Source: Pseudoalteromonas gelatinilytica (lineage in GTDB: Bacteria; Pseudomonadota; Gammaproteobacteria; Enterobacterales; Alteromonadaceae). From it: DNA of 64,000 nt. The notes under the pieces were generated by a model, which had not been told where the DNA came from, ran no database searches, and was given only the letters and a program-made list of their open reading frames with translations. The stretch is from NCBI RefSeq assembly GCF_001641615.1, contig NZ_LRRU01000023.1:245768-309767 (forward strand), in the 5' to 3' direction. A program made the translations under genes and the position numbers. Below, piece after piece: positions 1 to 9,352 of the stretch (the first letter of the stretch is position 1; each line of letters opens with the position of its first letter).

Positions 1-1169
1 GCAAGATTGGCAAAGCCCGACCCTTGATTCGTCGGAAGTAAGACACTGGTATTCTGATCGTCAGCGTACATAAAGCCATAGCTGTGTGCGCCAGTTTTAC
101 CCGTTAATTTTAAACCCACATCAGGTTCAGCAATCATTCGCGTGTATAAAAGCTCTAATTGGCTGGTATTAAAGTAAGAGGCGCCATCTAAAAAGAATGG
201 GCGCTTTTCAGCATAGTAAATTGAGTAAGTGGTATTTACATCAAGTTCAAGTGAATCTGCCTCAACCTGCGAAAAGTCAGGGTTAATGGTGGCATTAATA
301 ACCGCATCTTGCGTGACCCCCCAACGTAAGTCCAAGCCCGCTTCAGTATCAATATCACCATTTTGCCAATCACCCGGCACTGTATCTTTGGTATCATGGC
401 GAAGCGCAGTTAATGTTGGCGTAAGCTGAATATTTTGGCTTTCAGTCATGTTGGCAAAGCCTGTGAGTTTATCAAACTGACAAAAGCTACACTTCACATC
501 TCGGTCAAAACCAACGTTCGACATTTGATAATACACATCACGCGGGTAATTACGCCATACTGCAAAACTCCACGTTAACTGGGCTTGATCCTTTGGAAAG
601 CGAAGTGCAGTAAATGGAATACGCATTTCAACCACATACCCATCGTCAGTTATTTGCCCTGCACTATCCCAAATGGCGTCCCATGATGGGTCTTCCGCCC
701 AATCATCGATATCGGTCATGCGCATATCGCCTTGCGCACCCAGTGGGTTTACATAAAACTCATAGCCAGTTCGTTCATCATTGAAGGTATCAATCATCAA
801 GGCAACATTGTCGTCTTGCCAGAGTGTATCGCGGTCTCGAAGGGCGGCACGAATTTGCGAAGGGTCATTATCTTTTGCAATAAAACCAACATACAAGTAT
901 TTACCATCTTCATACATGTAAGCATCAGTTTGAACGAGAGGCGTACCTTTTTCAGTTGGTTCATTTTGATATTTTAGTGGCACTTTTGTAGCGTATTGCC
1001 AGTGCGATTCATCCATCACACCATCAACGCTAATCGACTCTTTAATATGGGCAAGGGAGAATTCTGCTTTATCAAATGCATTAGCATAAAAAGGCACACT
1101 AGCAACACTGAGTAAAAATGTAGGGGCGATTATTTTATTTATTATTCTTTTTAAGTACTGCATAAACAT
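1..1169 (-). CDS. DUF5916-type protein with N-terminal CBM9-like domain (3' end outside window)
   Basis: The minus-strand frame is open from a start near 1169 (or the ATG at 1163) to the window edge, about 389 codons seen. The N-terminus (MQYLKRIINKIIAPTFLLSV...YANA) is a signal peptide. The next ~180 residues (SVDGVMDESHW, DAYMYEDGKYLYVGF, WRNYPRDVYYQMSNVGF) resemble the family-9 carbohydrate-binding-like domain that precedes a DUF5916 beta-barrel-like region; INPDFSQVEAD and YYAEKRPFFLDGA are typical of that region. Proteins of this type are exported and probably outer-membrane associated in marine bacteria; the substrate is unknown. The C-terminal part lies before base 1. It stands alone, separated from the upstream helicase by a terminator. 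Confidence 0.75.
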   Translation of the reverse strand, partial: MFMQYLKRIINKIIAPTFLLSVASVPFYANAFDKAEFSLAHIKESISVDGVMDESHWQYATKVPLKYQNEPTEKGTPLVQTDAYMYEDGKYLYVGFIAKDNDPSQIRAALRDRDTLWQDDNVALMIDTFNDERTGYEFYVNPLGAQGDMRMTDIDDWAEDPSWDAIWDSAGQITDDGYVVEMRIPFTALRFPKDQAQLTWSFAVWRNYPRDVYYQMSNVGFDRDVKCSFCQFDKLTGFANMTESQNIQLTPTLTALRHDTKDTVPGDWQNGDIDTEAGLDLRWGVTQDAVINATINPDFSQVEADSLELDVNTTYSIYYAEKRPFFLDGASYFNTSQLELLYTRMIAEPDVGLKLTGKTGAHSYGFMYADDQNTSVLLPTNQGSGFANL

Positions 1170-1311
1170 CCATTTAGATACTGGCGCGTTAGAAACGCTA
1201 CTTGACTGATTTCAAAGCGATTGTAATTCAGCAAGGTACATTTGTTAATCTTATTTTCAATTTAACGTCATAAAATTTAACAAAACACTCCATTTGTACT
1301 AATAACAGAGC

Positions 1312-1352
1312 CAAAAAAAGCCCCATAGCCAAACAGCAATGGGGCTTTTTTA
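1312..1352 (-). terminator. Rho-independent terminator after the helicase
   Basis: AGCCCCAT at 1319-1326 pairs with ATGGGGCT at 1339-1346, flanked by an A run on the left and a T run on the right, so it can work in both directions. It lies just beyond the helicase stop on the minus strand. Confidence 0.8.
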
Positions 1353-1384
1353 TAGAAGCTCTTATCGTTTGTTATCGAAATTCA

Positions 1385-2686
1385 TTACTTTTTAAGGCTT
1401 AATTTATTGCCTTTCAAAGATTTGCGAACATTTGCGATACGTGAACGATTCTTCGCACGCGCTTCACCCGTAGCCTGACCTGAAGCCTTATTTGTACGGC
1501 TACGGCGTAAATGCGACGGCTTTTTACCAATTTTATCAATCAGTACTTCACGGCTGCTTACTTCGTAACCTGGTAAAACAACACGCTTGATGCGCTGTCC
1601 GATTAGCTTTTCGATATCAAATAAAGTGTTTTCTTCTTCACGGCTGACAAACGAAATAGCTTGACCCGGCTTACCAGCACGACCTGTACGGCCGATACGG
1701 TGCACGTAGTCTTCTGCAAGCCAAGGTAGGTCGATGTTGATCACACGTGGTAAACCTTCAATATCAATACCACGGGCAGCCACTTCGGTTGCGACCAGCA
1801 CACGAACTTTACCTTCTTTAAACTCGCGCAAAGCGCGGCGACGATTACCTTGGGTTTTATCACCATGACAAACAACCGCTGGAATACCATCAAGGTTAAG
1901 CTCTTTTACAAGCTCATCAGCAGTCTCTTTCATGTTTACGAAAACAAGTACCTGCTGCCAATTTTTCTTACCAATCAATTCAGATAAAAGTTCTTGCTTT
2001 CGGCGCTCTTCAACAGGATAAACAACGTGTTGCACTGTTTCTGCGGTACTGTTTGTTTGATCGACACGAATGATTTCAGGCTGCTTTAGTACTTTACTCG
2101 CAAATTGTTTAATTGCAGCAGGGAAAGTGGCAGAGAACAACAAGATTTGACGCGCTTCATCACAGCTATTTATAACCGTTTGCATATCGCTGATAAAACC
2201 CATGTCTAGCATACGGTCAGCTTCATCAAGCACTAAATGCTTAACATTAGCTAAGCTGATGTTACCTAAACGAATATGATCAAGTAAGCGCCCTGGCGTT
2301 GCAACCACGATGTCAACACCCGCTTTCAAATCGTTAGCTTGACCCGCTAAATTGATACCACCAAACAAGCACACTGTTTTGAGTTCAGTGTATTTTGCAA
2401 ACGCTTTAAAATTATTAGCGATTTGTTCAGCTAACTCGCGAGTAGGTGCAAGCACTAATGCACTCGGTGCATTATTTTCACTAACCGCTGATTCTGATAA
2501 TTTTTGGATAAGTGGTAAAGCAAATGCTGCGGTTTTACCCGTGCCTGTTTGCGCACTAACAAGTACGTCTTTGCCTTTTCTTACCGCAGGAATTGCACTA
2601 CGTTGAACGGGAGTAAGCGTTTCGAAATTAAGCTCTTCTAATGCCTGTAAAAGCTCAGAAGAAAAACTAAATGATTTAAAATTCAT
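1385..2686 (-). CDS. ATP-dependent RNA helicase, DEAD-box, RhlE-like
   Basis: 433 aa. The full set of DEAD-box motifs is visible: Q motif around residues 21-28 (FETLTPVQ), Walker A AQTGTGKT (45-52), PTREL, DEAD (154-157), SAT (185-187), and the C-terminal helicase motif HRIGRTGRAG. The last ~60 residues are basic (KKPSHLRRSRTNK, AKNRSRIANVRK), as in RhlE-type enzymes with an RNA-binding tail. Such cytoplasmic enzymes unwind short RNA duplexes in ribosome assembly or mRNA turnover and are often cold-induced. Single gene with its own terminator. The subfamily (RhlE rather than another DEAD-box group) is an inference. Confidence 0.92.
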   Translation of the reverse strand: MNFKSFSFSSELLQALEELNFETLTPVQRSAIPAVRKGKDVLVSAQTGTGKTAAFALPLIQKLSESAVSENNAPSALVLAPTRELAEQIANNFKAFAKYTELKTVCLFGGINLAGQANDLKAGVDIVVATPGRLLDHIRLGNISLANVKHLVLDEADRMLDMGFISDMQTVINSCDEARQILLFSATFPAAIKQFASKVLKQPEIIRVDQTNSTAETVQHVVYPVEERRKQELLSELIGKKNWQQVLVFVNMKETADELVKELNLDGIPAVVCHGDKTQGNRRRALREFKEGKVRVLVATEVAARGIDIEGLPRVINIDLPWLAEDYVHRIGRTGRAGKPGQAISFVSREEENTLFDIEKLIGQRIKRVVLPGYEVSSREVLIDKIGKKPSHLRRSRTNKASGQATGEARAKNRSRIANVRKSLKGNKLSLKK

Positions 2687-2753
2687 GCTGTATAACCTGC
2701 GGCCATCATATCAAGGGTCGCAAATTATACAGAAAAAAAATGACTTTAGTTAG

Positions 2754-3185
2754 TTATAACTTAACTAAAGTGCCTTTTAATGCCACGCCAGCAACAAATG
2801 TGCCCGCACCACATTGATATTCTGTTTGGCTGACAAACTCACGCTTCTTGTAATACGACTGAATATTTACAACTGCATTCATGCCTTCACGAACAGCACG
2901 CTCTTGTAATGCTTTTAAAGCACTGAGCATTACCCATTCACACGCCTCTCGGTCAGTTTTATTAAATGCGTTGGTTTTCTTGTTGGTGATAACTTCACCA
3001 TAATTGGTTTTAATGCTGGTATGACTTTGATCAGCAAAATACAGCGGAATATCTAACAGCGCTTGTTTCGCTTTGGTGGTTTCAAGTAGTGCTTGTACAG
3101 GTAGCGTTTGTATATCATCACGTGCAAAACTGTTTGTTGAAAACAAACAAGCCGCTAAAACACATGCAAGGGGCAATAACTTCAT
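2754..3185 (-). CDS. Small exported protein, YbjQ-like (often mislabelled excinuclease subunit)
   Basis: 143 aa with a clear signal peptide (MKLLPLACVLAACLFSTNSFA). The mature part has a segment like YbjQ/heavy-metal-binding-domain proteins (ALKALQERAVREGMNAVVNI) and two cysteines (REACEWV, EYQCGAG). Related small proteins are often annotated as excinuclease ATPase subunit, but no ATPase motif is present, so that label should be ignored. It is the last gene of the aryl polyene operon, starting directly next to the stop of the MipA/OmpV-like gene. A role in the periplasm or envelope is inferred from the signal peptide and context; the exact function is unknown. Confidence 0.6.
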   Translation of the reverse strand: MKLLPLACVLAACLFSTNSFARDDIQTLPVQALLETTKAKQALLDIPLYFADQSHTSIKTNYGEVITNKKTNAFNKTDREACEWVMLSALKALQERAVREGMNAVVNIQSYYKKREFVSQTEYQCGAGTFVAGVALKGTLVKL

Positions 3186-4016
3186 TTAAAAATTCCTTCT
3201 ATAAAACTTCCATGCAACACCAAAACCGACCGAAACATTATAATCTTGCTTCACGAGTGGGCTTGCATCTTGTTGACTGTTAGCAAGGTGATGATATTTA
3301 ACAAAACCACCTAACCAATACTTTGGTGTGTCAAAATGTACCCCAATTGATACATCAGCGCCAGAAAAACCTGAACGACTTGAGTATGCTTGGCGAGTTT
3401 CATTGCTATGTAAGTCACTCACTCCATAGTAGTAATCAAGGTATTTATCGCTAGCAAAGTTGATATTGCCACGAAACGCTAATGAAAATTGTGAATCCGC
3501 TTTTTCGATGATCGGCACTCGATAATACACACTTGGCCCATAACGCCAGCCAATATCATCAATACCTGAGAAATCTGTCGCAATGGCTTTGCGTGCAAAC
3601 AGGCTTAAATACAAATGCTGTTTAGCGTTTGGTTCACCTATTAGGTAGTAATTAAGTGAAGGCCCTAATTCAAACACCCAATCTAGATCATCCATACCTT
3701 CTCGGGCTTTGTTGTCTTCACTGTCAACTGCAAGACCTACGTTGGCAGATAAATCTAAATGGAGGTTTTCTTGCTGCCACAAAAAGCCAGTGAAGTTATT
3801 GCGGTCGATGGCCATTTTATCGCTTTGATAACGAAAATAAGGCACAGGCAATAGGTATTGCTCACTTTCATCTGAACCTAAATAATGCGGGATATCAGCA
3901 TAAAAAAGGCCTGCACCGAACTCCATTTTTGCAGTGCCCTTTTCTACACTATCTTCTGCAGCATAAGCATTAAAAGTTAGAATAAATAAAATACTTATGA
4001 TGCTGCGCTTGATCAT
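3186..4016 (-). CDS. MipA/OmpV family outer-membrane protein
   Basis: About 276 aa from the ATG at 4016, which overlaps the preceding ketosynthase stop as ATGA; a GTG at 4025 is the alternative. Signal peptide MIKRSIISILFILTFNAYAA. The mature part consists of alternating amphipathic beta strands and ends in an aromatic residue (VAWKFYRRNF), as expected for a beta barrel. GAGLFYADIPHYLGSDE and the later YHHLANSQQD are typical of MipA/OmpV proteins, which have been linked to murein-enzyme scaffolding or outer-membrane transport. Its place in the aryl polyene operon suggests a role in placing pigment in, or adapting, the outer membrane; that is inference. Confidence 0.75.
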   Translation of the reverse strand: MIKRSIISILFILTFNAYAAEDSVEKGTAKMEFGAGLFYADIPHYLGSDESEQYLLPVPYFRYQSDKMAIDRNNFTGFLWQQENLHLDLSANVGLAVDSEDNKAREGMDDLDWVFELGPSLNYYLIGEPNAKQHLYLSLFARKAIATDFSGIDDIGWRYGPSVYYRVPIIEKADSQFSLAFRGNINFASDKYLDYYYGVSDLHSNETRQAYSSRSGFSGADVSIGVHFDTPKYWLGGFVKYHHLANSQQDASPLVKQDYNVSVGFGVAWKFYRRNF

Positions 4017-5239
4017 GCTTGCCACTTTTTAAAGATTAACGAGGTATTGATGCCACCAAACGCAAAGTTATTACTCATAATGTAATCTGTTTGCATTTCA
4101 CGGCCATTGCCCTTGATATAATCTAAATCAGCACACTCAGGATCGACATCCGTTAAATTGATAGTAGGTGCAAACCAACCATCATTCATCATATTGATAC
4201 TTGCCCATGCTTCAATGGCGCCACACGCTCCTAAGGTATGACCTAAATAGCTTTTTAATGAACTAATAGGTTTCTTGCCAAGGGCATTGAAAGTCGCCAG
4301 AGACTCCGCAATATCACCCCGATCTGTTGACGTACCATGAGCATTCACATAGCCAATTTGATCCGCTGTAAGCTGTGCATCATTAAGGGCCATTTCAATA
4401 GCCACTTGCATTGTTTCTGCGGTAGGTTGCGTAACATGTTGACCATCTGAGTTACAACCAAAACCAACTAGCTCCGCATAAATGGTCGCTCCACGTGCAA
4501 GGGCATGCTCATACTCTTCTAAAATCAGTGTGCCTGCACCTTCACCAATAACCAGACCATCACGATTTTGATCAAATGGTCGTGGCGTGCTTTTCGCAGC
4601 ATCATTTTTTGTGCTGGTCGCGTACAAGGTGTCAAATACAGCGGCTTCTGTAATGCATAACTCTTCTGCACCACCAGCCACCATGGCTTTTTGACGGCCA
4701 TACTTAATCGCTTCGTAGGCATAACCAATACCTTGCGACCCCGATGTACAGGCAGAGCTGGTAGTGATCACGCGGCCTTTTAAACCAAAAAAGACACCCA
4801 CATTCACAGGCGCCGTATGTGCCATCATCTGGATGTAACTGGTGGCCGTTACGCCCGTCATTTCACCGGTTTCCATCATTTTTGCAAAAGCCAGTAATGG
4901 TGGCGTTGACCCCGTTGACGAGCCAAAAGCAATCCCTGTAGAACCGTCGGTTAGACTTGGGTGGTCTAATAGCCCAGCTTCTTCTAAAGCAAGCTCTGTA
5001 GTACGGGTCGACATCAAAGCAACACGCCCCATTGAGCGAACTTGTTTACGCTTATAATGGCTTGGTTTAGTAAAATGAGTAACTGGTGCCGCTAGTCGAG
5101 TGTTTAATTCTGGCGCCACATCCCAATCAGTCATGTACTGAACAGCATTTTCACCTTTTTGCAAAGCGGTTTTAAACTCGCCCCAGGTATCACCTAATGC
5201 TGTGATAGCAGACATGCCTGTAACAACAACACGCTTCAT
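4013..5239 (-). CDS. apeR: Aryl polyene 3-ketoacyl-ACP synthase (FabF-like, ApeR-type)
   Basis: 408 aa thiolase-fold ketosynthase of FabF type. The active-site Cys164 is in SSACTSGSQG, with His301 (NAHGTSTDRGD) and His334 (YLGHTLGACG) completing the Cys-His-His triad, so it should be catalytically competent. It condenses malonyl-ACP with a growing acyl-ACP. The start overlaps the ketoreductase stop as TAATG. In known aryl polyene clusters a second ketosynthase closes the KS-DH-KR block in this order, hence the ApeR assignment. Whether it primes, elongates or supplies a fatty-acid side step cannot be read from sequence. Confidence 0.85.
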   Translation of the reverse strand: MKRVVVTGMSAITALGDTWGEFKTALQKGENAVQYMTDWDVAPELNTRLAAPVTHFTKPSHYKRKQVRSMGRVALMSTRTTELALEEAGLLDHPSLTDGSTGIAFGSSTGSTPPLLAFAKMMETGEMTGVTATSYIQMMAHTAPVNVGVFFGLKGRVITTSSACTSGSQGIGYAYEAIKYGRQKAMVAGGAEELCITEAAVFDTLYATSTKNDAAKSTPRPFDQNRDGLVIGEGAGTLILEEYEHALARGATIYAELVGFGCNSDGQHVTQPTAETMQVAIEMALNDAQLTADQIGYVNAHGTSTDRGDIAESLATFNALGKKPISSLKSYLGHTLGACGAIEAWASINMMNDGWFAPTINLTDVDPECADLDYIKGNGREMQTDYIMSNNFAFGGINTSLIFKKWQA

Positions 5240-5964
5240 TACACCATACCGCCATTCACAGAAATAACTTGGCGGGTGATATACGCGGCGTCATCGGAAC
5301 ACAAGAACGACACAGTGCCAGCTACTTCATTAACAGAACCCATACGTTTTAATGGGATCATTTTTAGCATTTCATCAACCGGTAAATCGTCTGTCATTTC
5401 GGTTTCGATTAACCCTGGTGCCACGCAGTTAACGGTGATCTTACGTTTTGCAAGCTCAAGCGAAAGTGCTTTGGTCGCACCAATAATGCCCGCTTTAGCG
5501 GCACTGTAGTTAACTTGCCCGCGATTACCAGCAATCCCTGATACTGACGCCATAGTGACAATACGGCCACCTTTACGACCTTGCACCATTGGCATCACCG
5601 TTGGATGCACTACATTGTAAAATCCGTCAAGGCCAGTACGGATCACTTTATCCCAATCATCACCTTGCATCGCAGGAAACGCCATATCATTCGTGATACC
5701 TGCATTACAGATCACCCCATAATACGCACCGTGCTCGGCAATATCAGCTTCAATTTGTTGTTTAGCAAGTTCTCTATCGCAAACATCAAATTGCAATAAG
5801 CTTGCATGACGACCAAGCGCACTAATTTCTTCACAGGTTTGCTCTGCTTCAGCCACGCCACTGCGACAATGAACAGCAATATCAAAGCCATCGTTAGCTA
5901 GTCTCAGTGCGATTGCTTTGCCTATACCGCGGCTTGAGCCGGTGACTAAAATACGTTTTGTCAT
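5239..5964 (-). CDS. apeQ: Aryl polyene 3-ketoacyl-ACP reductase (FabG-like, ApeQ-type)
   Basis: 241 aa short-chain dehydrogenase starting at the ATG at 5964, which overlaps the upstream dehydratase stop as ATGA; a longer frame to 6033 exists but lies inside that gene. The nucleotide-binding motif GSSRGIGKAIA follows the first strand, NAG lies in ICNAGITND, and the catalytic Ser-Tyr-Lys is in ASVSGIAGNRGQVNYSAAKAG. The family reduces 3-ketoacyl-ACP with NADPH. Here it would reduce the polyene intermediate between the ketosynthase and dehydratase steps. Ends at ISVNGGMV as FabG proteins do. Confidence 0.9.
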   Translation of the reverse strand: MTKRILVTGSSRGIGKAIALRLANDGFDIAVHCRSGVAEAEQTCEEISALGRHASLLQFDVCDRELAKQQIEADIAEHGAYYGVICNAGITNDMAFPAMQGDDWDKVIRTGLDGFYNVVHPTVMPMVQGRKGGRIVTMASVSGIAGNRGQVNYSAAKAGIIGATKALSLELAKRKITVNCVAPGLIETEMTDDLPVDEMLKMIPLKRMGSVNEVAGTVSFLCSDDAAYITRQVISVNGGMV

Positions 5965-6416
5965 TGATTTTCTCTTATAAACTGCATGGGGTCTTGTGGT
6001 TGAAACACATTGATTTTTGCTTCTGCTAAGCATGTTTCATCGCTATGTATTTGACACTCAAATACACTTAACCCTGATTCTTCTTGATATAATTTTGTCA
6101 CCGAGACTTTAAGCGTTTGCTCGTTTTTAAATACCGGTGCATAGGTTTTATATTTGCGCGTGCCAATTAAAAAACCAATTTGTACTTCATTCCCTTTGTC
6201 TTTTGCCAGCGCACCCGCATAAGCTGCGATAGTTTGCGCCATATATTCACAGCCAATATAACTGGCAACCCCATTTAAGCTTTCGTCATAAAACGGGCTG
6301 TGTGAACTTATATCCACTTCACAACAACCTGACTCTTCGCTGTAACTAGATAAGCGATTGAGCAATATCATTGGTTCACTATGAGGGACTACTTGCTCAA
6401 TTTTATAGTGATTCAT
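5961..6416 (-). CDS. apeP: Aryl polyene hotdog-fold dehydratase (ApeP-type)
   Basis: 151 aa, hotdog-fold 3-hydroxyacyl-ACP dehydratase. VPHSEPMILLNRLSSY at the N-terminus matches the start of FabZ/ApeP-like dehydratases, followed by SHSPFYDESLNGVASYIGCEYMAQ, where the catalytic acid and central helix should lie. The 5' end overlaps the ketosynthase gene by 14 bases and the 3' end overlaps the reductase, so translation is probably coupled. In characterised APE systems two different dehydratases (ApeI and ApeP) act together; this one sits in the KS-DH-KR block, the other about 9.5 kb upstream. Confidence 0.8.
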   Translation of the reverse strand: MNHYKIEQVVPHSEPMILLNRLSSYSEESGCCEVDISSHSPFYDESLNGVASYIGCEYMAQTIAAYAGALAKDKGNEVQIGFLIGTRKYKTYAPVFKNEQTLKVSVTKLYQEESGLSVFECQIHSDETCLAEAKINVFQPQDPMQFIRENQ

Positions 6417-7566
6417 TTAGATGTCCTAGTACTACACTGACATTATTGCCACCAAAGGCAAACGAATTTGATAAACAGGTGTTAATTTCTGCCGTTTCTG
6501 GTTGTGTTATTAAACCAATTTCAGCCAATGATTCGTCTTTGATCACCTGATTACATACTAATTGATTAAACTCTGGGTAGGCCAAATAGAGCCAACATAA
6601 TCCAGCTTCTAAGGCACCTGCAGCGCCTAGGGTATGGCCGGTCAAATGTTTAGAAGAGCTCACTTTAGTATCTTTGCCAAATACCTCACTGATTGCCAGA
6701 GATTCCATCGCATCATTTTGCGGTGTGGCTGTTCCATGGGCATTAATGTAGTCGATATCTGAAGGCGTTAAATTCGCGTCTTGCAATGCCATTGTCATCG
6801 CTGCGATTGCGCCAGAACCATCTGCAATCGGAGCTGAAATATGGTGGGCATCGGAGCTTTCACCACCACCTAAAAAAGCAATACTTTGTTTTGTGTGCTG
6901 CTCTTTACTCATAACAAATAACGCTGCGGCTTCACCAATATTGATGCCTGACCTGTCGCCGCTAAATGGCTTACAGATTTCATCGCTGATCGAAGATAAC
7001 GAATCAAAGCCATTGATAGTGAGTTGGCACAAGCTATCTACCCCACCACAAATTACCACATCGGCTAAATCAGCACTGAGTAAGGCACGCGCACTAATAA
7101 GCGCCTTGGCACTTGAACTACACGCAGTTGAAATGCTGTAACTTGGCCCCTTCGCAGCGAGTTTTTTAGCAATATAATTGGCGGGTGCAACGAGCGCTTG
7201 GTCGTAATAATCAAATTCCTCTGGCCACTTTCCCTTCGCTGCGTGGGCTTTTCGGCCTCTCTCACCTTCTTGAATTGCAGCAGTACTGGTACCAATCACC
7301 ACAGCAATACGGCTACTCGGAATGTCTATGTTTGCTAATGTGTCAGCAATTTGCGCCAGCGCTAAATCGATTAGCTGATAAAATCGCATTGATGCTGTTA
7401 ATGGCAGTTCATCAACCAAACCCACAAAGGTTGGGCGCTGCTCAAATGCAAGCGACGTCACCTCTGTGAGTGTTTGTTTAGGTTGCAAGCTGATACTTTG
7501 CATCGTTTGTTGATGACCAACCCCCAATGCACTAACAATACCTAAGTCGTTAAGCCAAAATGGCAT
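6403..7566 (-). CDS. apeO: Aryl polyene 3-ketoacyl-ACP synthase (ApeO-type elongating KS)
   Basis: 387 aa from the ATG at 7566; an in-frame TTG at 7572 would add two residues. The active-site Cys is in SISTACSSSAKAL (about residue 149), with His in YINAHGTATPQND (about 277) and HLTGHTLGAAGA (about 311). It should condense malonyl-ACP units on the aryl starter, working with a chain-length-factor-like partner, here probably the Cys-less protein encoded at 19317-20027. It follows the DUF3261 lipoprotein gene with a 2-base gap and overlaps the dehydratase gene. Confidence 0.85.
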   Translation of the reverse strand: MPFWLNDLGIVSALGVGHQQTMQSISLQPKQTLTEVTSLAFEQRPTFVGLVDELPLTASMRFYQLIDLALAQIADTLANIDIPSSRIAVVIGTSTAAIQEGERGRKAHAAKGKWPEEFDYYDQALVAPANYIAKKLAAKGPSYSISTACSSSAKALISARALLSADLADVVICGGVDSLCQLTINGFDSLSSISDEICKPFSGDRSGINIGEAAALFVMSKEQHTKQSIAFLGGGESSDAHHISAPIADGSGAIAAMTMALQDANLTPSDIDYINAHGTATPQNDAMESLAISEVFGKDTKVSSSKHLTGHTLGAAGALEAGLCWLYLAYPEFNQLVCNQVIKDESLAEIGLITQPETAEINTCLSNSFAFGGNNVSVVLGHLNESL

Positions 7567-7568
7567 AA

Positions 7569-8120
7569 TCAATTAACCCTTTGAAATTTAATTTTATAAT
7601 CTCGCTGAAAGTTTACAAGTTCTGTTGCACCGTCTAAATAGCGAATTTCACTAATTAACTGCTCACCCTGATATAAGCGTCGCGTTGAGCCTTGTTCAAC
7701 CAAGTTCAAGCCATAAAGCTGCGAGTTAAGCACAGTAACCGGCCAGTGTACAAGCATGATATCAGCAAGAATATAGCGAGGATCAACCGCACTGATAGGA
7801 AGCATTTTTTCGCTTTTAATTGGCCCTAGTGGCGCTTTTTCTAACTGAAAAATTGGCATACCTTGAGCCGTCATAACAGCCAAGTTAATACCCGTTTCAC
7901 TGTTTAAACTCAGTTGCGCTAGTAATGTATGCTGCTCATCGCCATGGCGTACTTCAAGCACTTGCTGCCAATTATCGGCAACTAATGACGGCGGTGGATC
8001 AAGCAAATAAATCCCTGCATTTGGCGCTAAATCAACGCCCGTTTTTACTGCAAATTCACTGGCACAACTTGCCACTAATATGCTCAAAGATAAGAGCAAA
8101 GAGCGTGTTAGTCGCGACAT
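7569..8120 (-). CDS. DUF3261 outer-membrane lipoprotein of aryl polyene cluster (ApeN-like)
   Basis: 183 aa. The N-terminus MSRLTRSLLLSLSILVASCAS has a lipobox (LVASC), so it is probably an exported lipoprotein. The rest is beta-rich with no enzyme motif; LIRY-like YQGEQLISEIRYLDG near the C-terminus fits DUF3261 proteins that accompany LolA-like and MMPL proteins in APE clusters. It probably helps carry or anchor the polyene lipid at the outer membrane. The start overlaps the upstream FAD-enzyme gene by 13 bases. Confidence 0.75.
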   Translation of the reverse strand: MSRLTRSLLLSLSILVASCASEFAVKTGVDLAPNAGIYLLDPPPSLVADNWQQVLEVRHGDEQHTLLAQLSLNSETGINLAVMTAQGMPIFQLEKAPLGPIKSEKMLPISAVDPRYILADIMLVHWPVTVLNSQLYGLNLVEQGSTRRLYQGEQLISEIRYLDGATELVNFQRDYKIKFQRVN

Positions 8121-9349
8121 AATTCAACCAACGTATTTAAGCGTTTGTTGCTTTGTTTTACAAATGGGTTTTGTAAGTCCCATGCATAACCGGCAAGAAT
8201 AGCACTGATCATCTCGCGCACTTGTTGGTTTTTCTCACTGTAAAAAATCACGTCTTGAAAAGAGCCATCATACCAAGCACTGACGTAGGTTCTAAAGCAA
8301 TTAACCCCTTGTTGCAAAGGCTCACTGTAATCGTTTTTGAAATCAACTTGCTCACCACGTAAGTAGCTATCAACTAAAGGAGCGACCAATGAGGCTGATT
8401 TTAATGCAATCGTCACCCCAGATGAAAATACCGGATCTAAAAACTCACCGGCATTACCAAGTAGTGCAAAATGTTCACCATACAAGCTCGACACATTAGC
8501 CGAATAGCCTTTGATAGCACGCGCTTCGCCAATTGCTTCACGATTGGCTAATAACTCACTTAAATAGCTATCTTGTTCAATAAATTCATTTAAACCAGCG
8601 AGTGGTTGTTTATCCTCAAGCTGCTCTGGTTTACCAACGACACCAATGCTTGCCGTACCATCACTAAATGGGATCAGCCAATACCAAATATCTTTATGCT
8701 CTGGGTGAACGTTAATTAAGATTTTTTCGCGGTCAAACTGTGTATCGCTAATATTATCTTTAAAATGGCTGAAAAAAGCCCAACGTACTGGGAAATTTGA
8801 TGCTGACTCTAAATCAAGTAAGCGAGGTAATACTCTTCCAAAACCACTGGCATCAAGTACAAAACGCCCTTTAATTTGATAGCCTTGCTGGTTTTCATCC
8901 GTAACTTCAAGTAAAGCGCCATCCTCACAATCGGTGAACGCTAACACGCTATGTTGGTAACGTATTTCAGCCCCTTGCTGCATGGCACCATCGGCTAAGC
9001 ATTTATCAAAGTCAGCACGTTTTACCTGAAAAGTCGTGCCAGGGCCTTCGCTAAATTTCTCAGTAAAATCGATTGTTGTGTGGTCGCCCCGACGCTGAAA
9101 CGCCGCACCATTTTTAAACTGAAAACCAAGCGATTGTGCCTGTGTTTGCACCGCTTGCTCAAGGCCTGCTTCTGCTAAAAAGCTCATGCACTGGGGTAAT
9201 AAACTTTCACCAATCGAAAAACGCGGAAAGGTTTGCTGCTCTAACACCACCACATGCCAACCTTTTTTCACCAGTAAACTGGCAGCCACGGCACCTGAAG
9301 GGCCCGCACCAATAATAACAACATCAGCCTGTTGAACTTGATTATTCAC
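8108..9349 (-). CDS. FAD-dependent oxidoreductase / halogenase-like flavoprotein
   Basis: 413 aa with an N-terminal FAD-binding Rossmann motif (VVIIGAGPSGAVAASLL, residues 10-26), RADFDKCLADGA, the DASGFGRVLPR segment, and the second FAD motif ALLGNAGEFLDPVFSSG. This architecture matches the tryptophan-halogenase/geranylgeranyl-reductase-like group. The halogenase WxWxIP motif is not seen, although YWLIPFSDG lies in the comparable place, so a hydroxylase or reductase acting on the aryl head or polyene is as likely as halogenation. Such flavoproteins are common in flexirubin/APE clusters. Sits four bases from the MMPL gene. Confidence 0.75.
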   Translation of the reverse strand: MNNQVQQADVVIIGAGPSGAVAASLLVKKGWHVVVLEQQTFPRFSIGESLLPQCMSFLAEAGLEQAVQTQAQSLGFQFKNGAAFQRRGDHTTIDFTEKFSEGPGTTFQVKRADFDKCLADGAMQQGAEIRYQHSVLAFTDCEDGALLEVTDENQQGYQIKGRFVLDASGFGRVLPRLLDLESASNFPVRWAFFSHFKDNISDTQFDREKILINVHPEHKDIWYWLIPFSDGTASIGVVGKPEQLEDKQPLAGLNEFIEQDSYLSELLANREAIGEARAIKGYSANVSSLYGEHFALLGNAGEFLDPVFSSGVTIALKSASLVAPLVDSYLRGEQVDFKNDYSEPLQQGVNCFRTYVSAWYDGSFQDVIFYSEKNQQVREMISAILAGYAWDLQNPFVKQSNKRLNTLVELCRD

Positions 9350-9352
9350 CTA

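Noticed and set aside
2754..3185. Excinuclease ABC subunit
   Set aside because: A common database label for similar proteins, but the sequence is a short exported protein with no ATP-binding motif.
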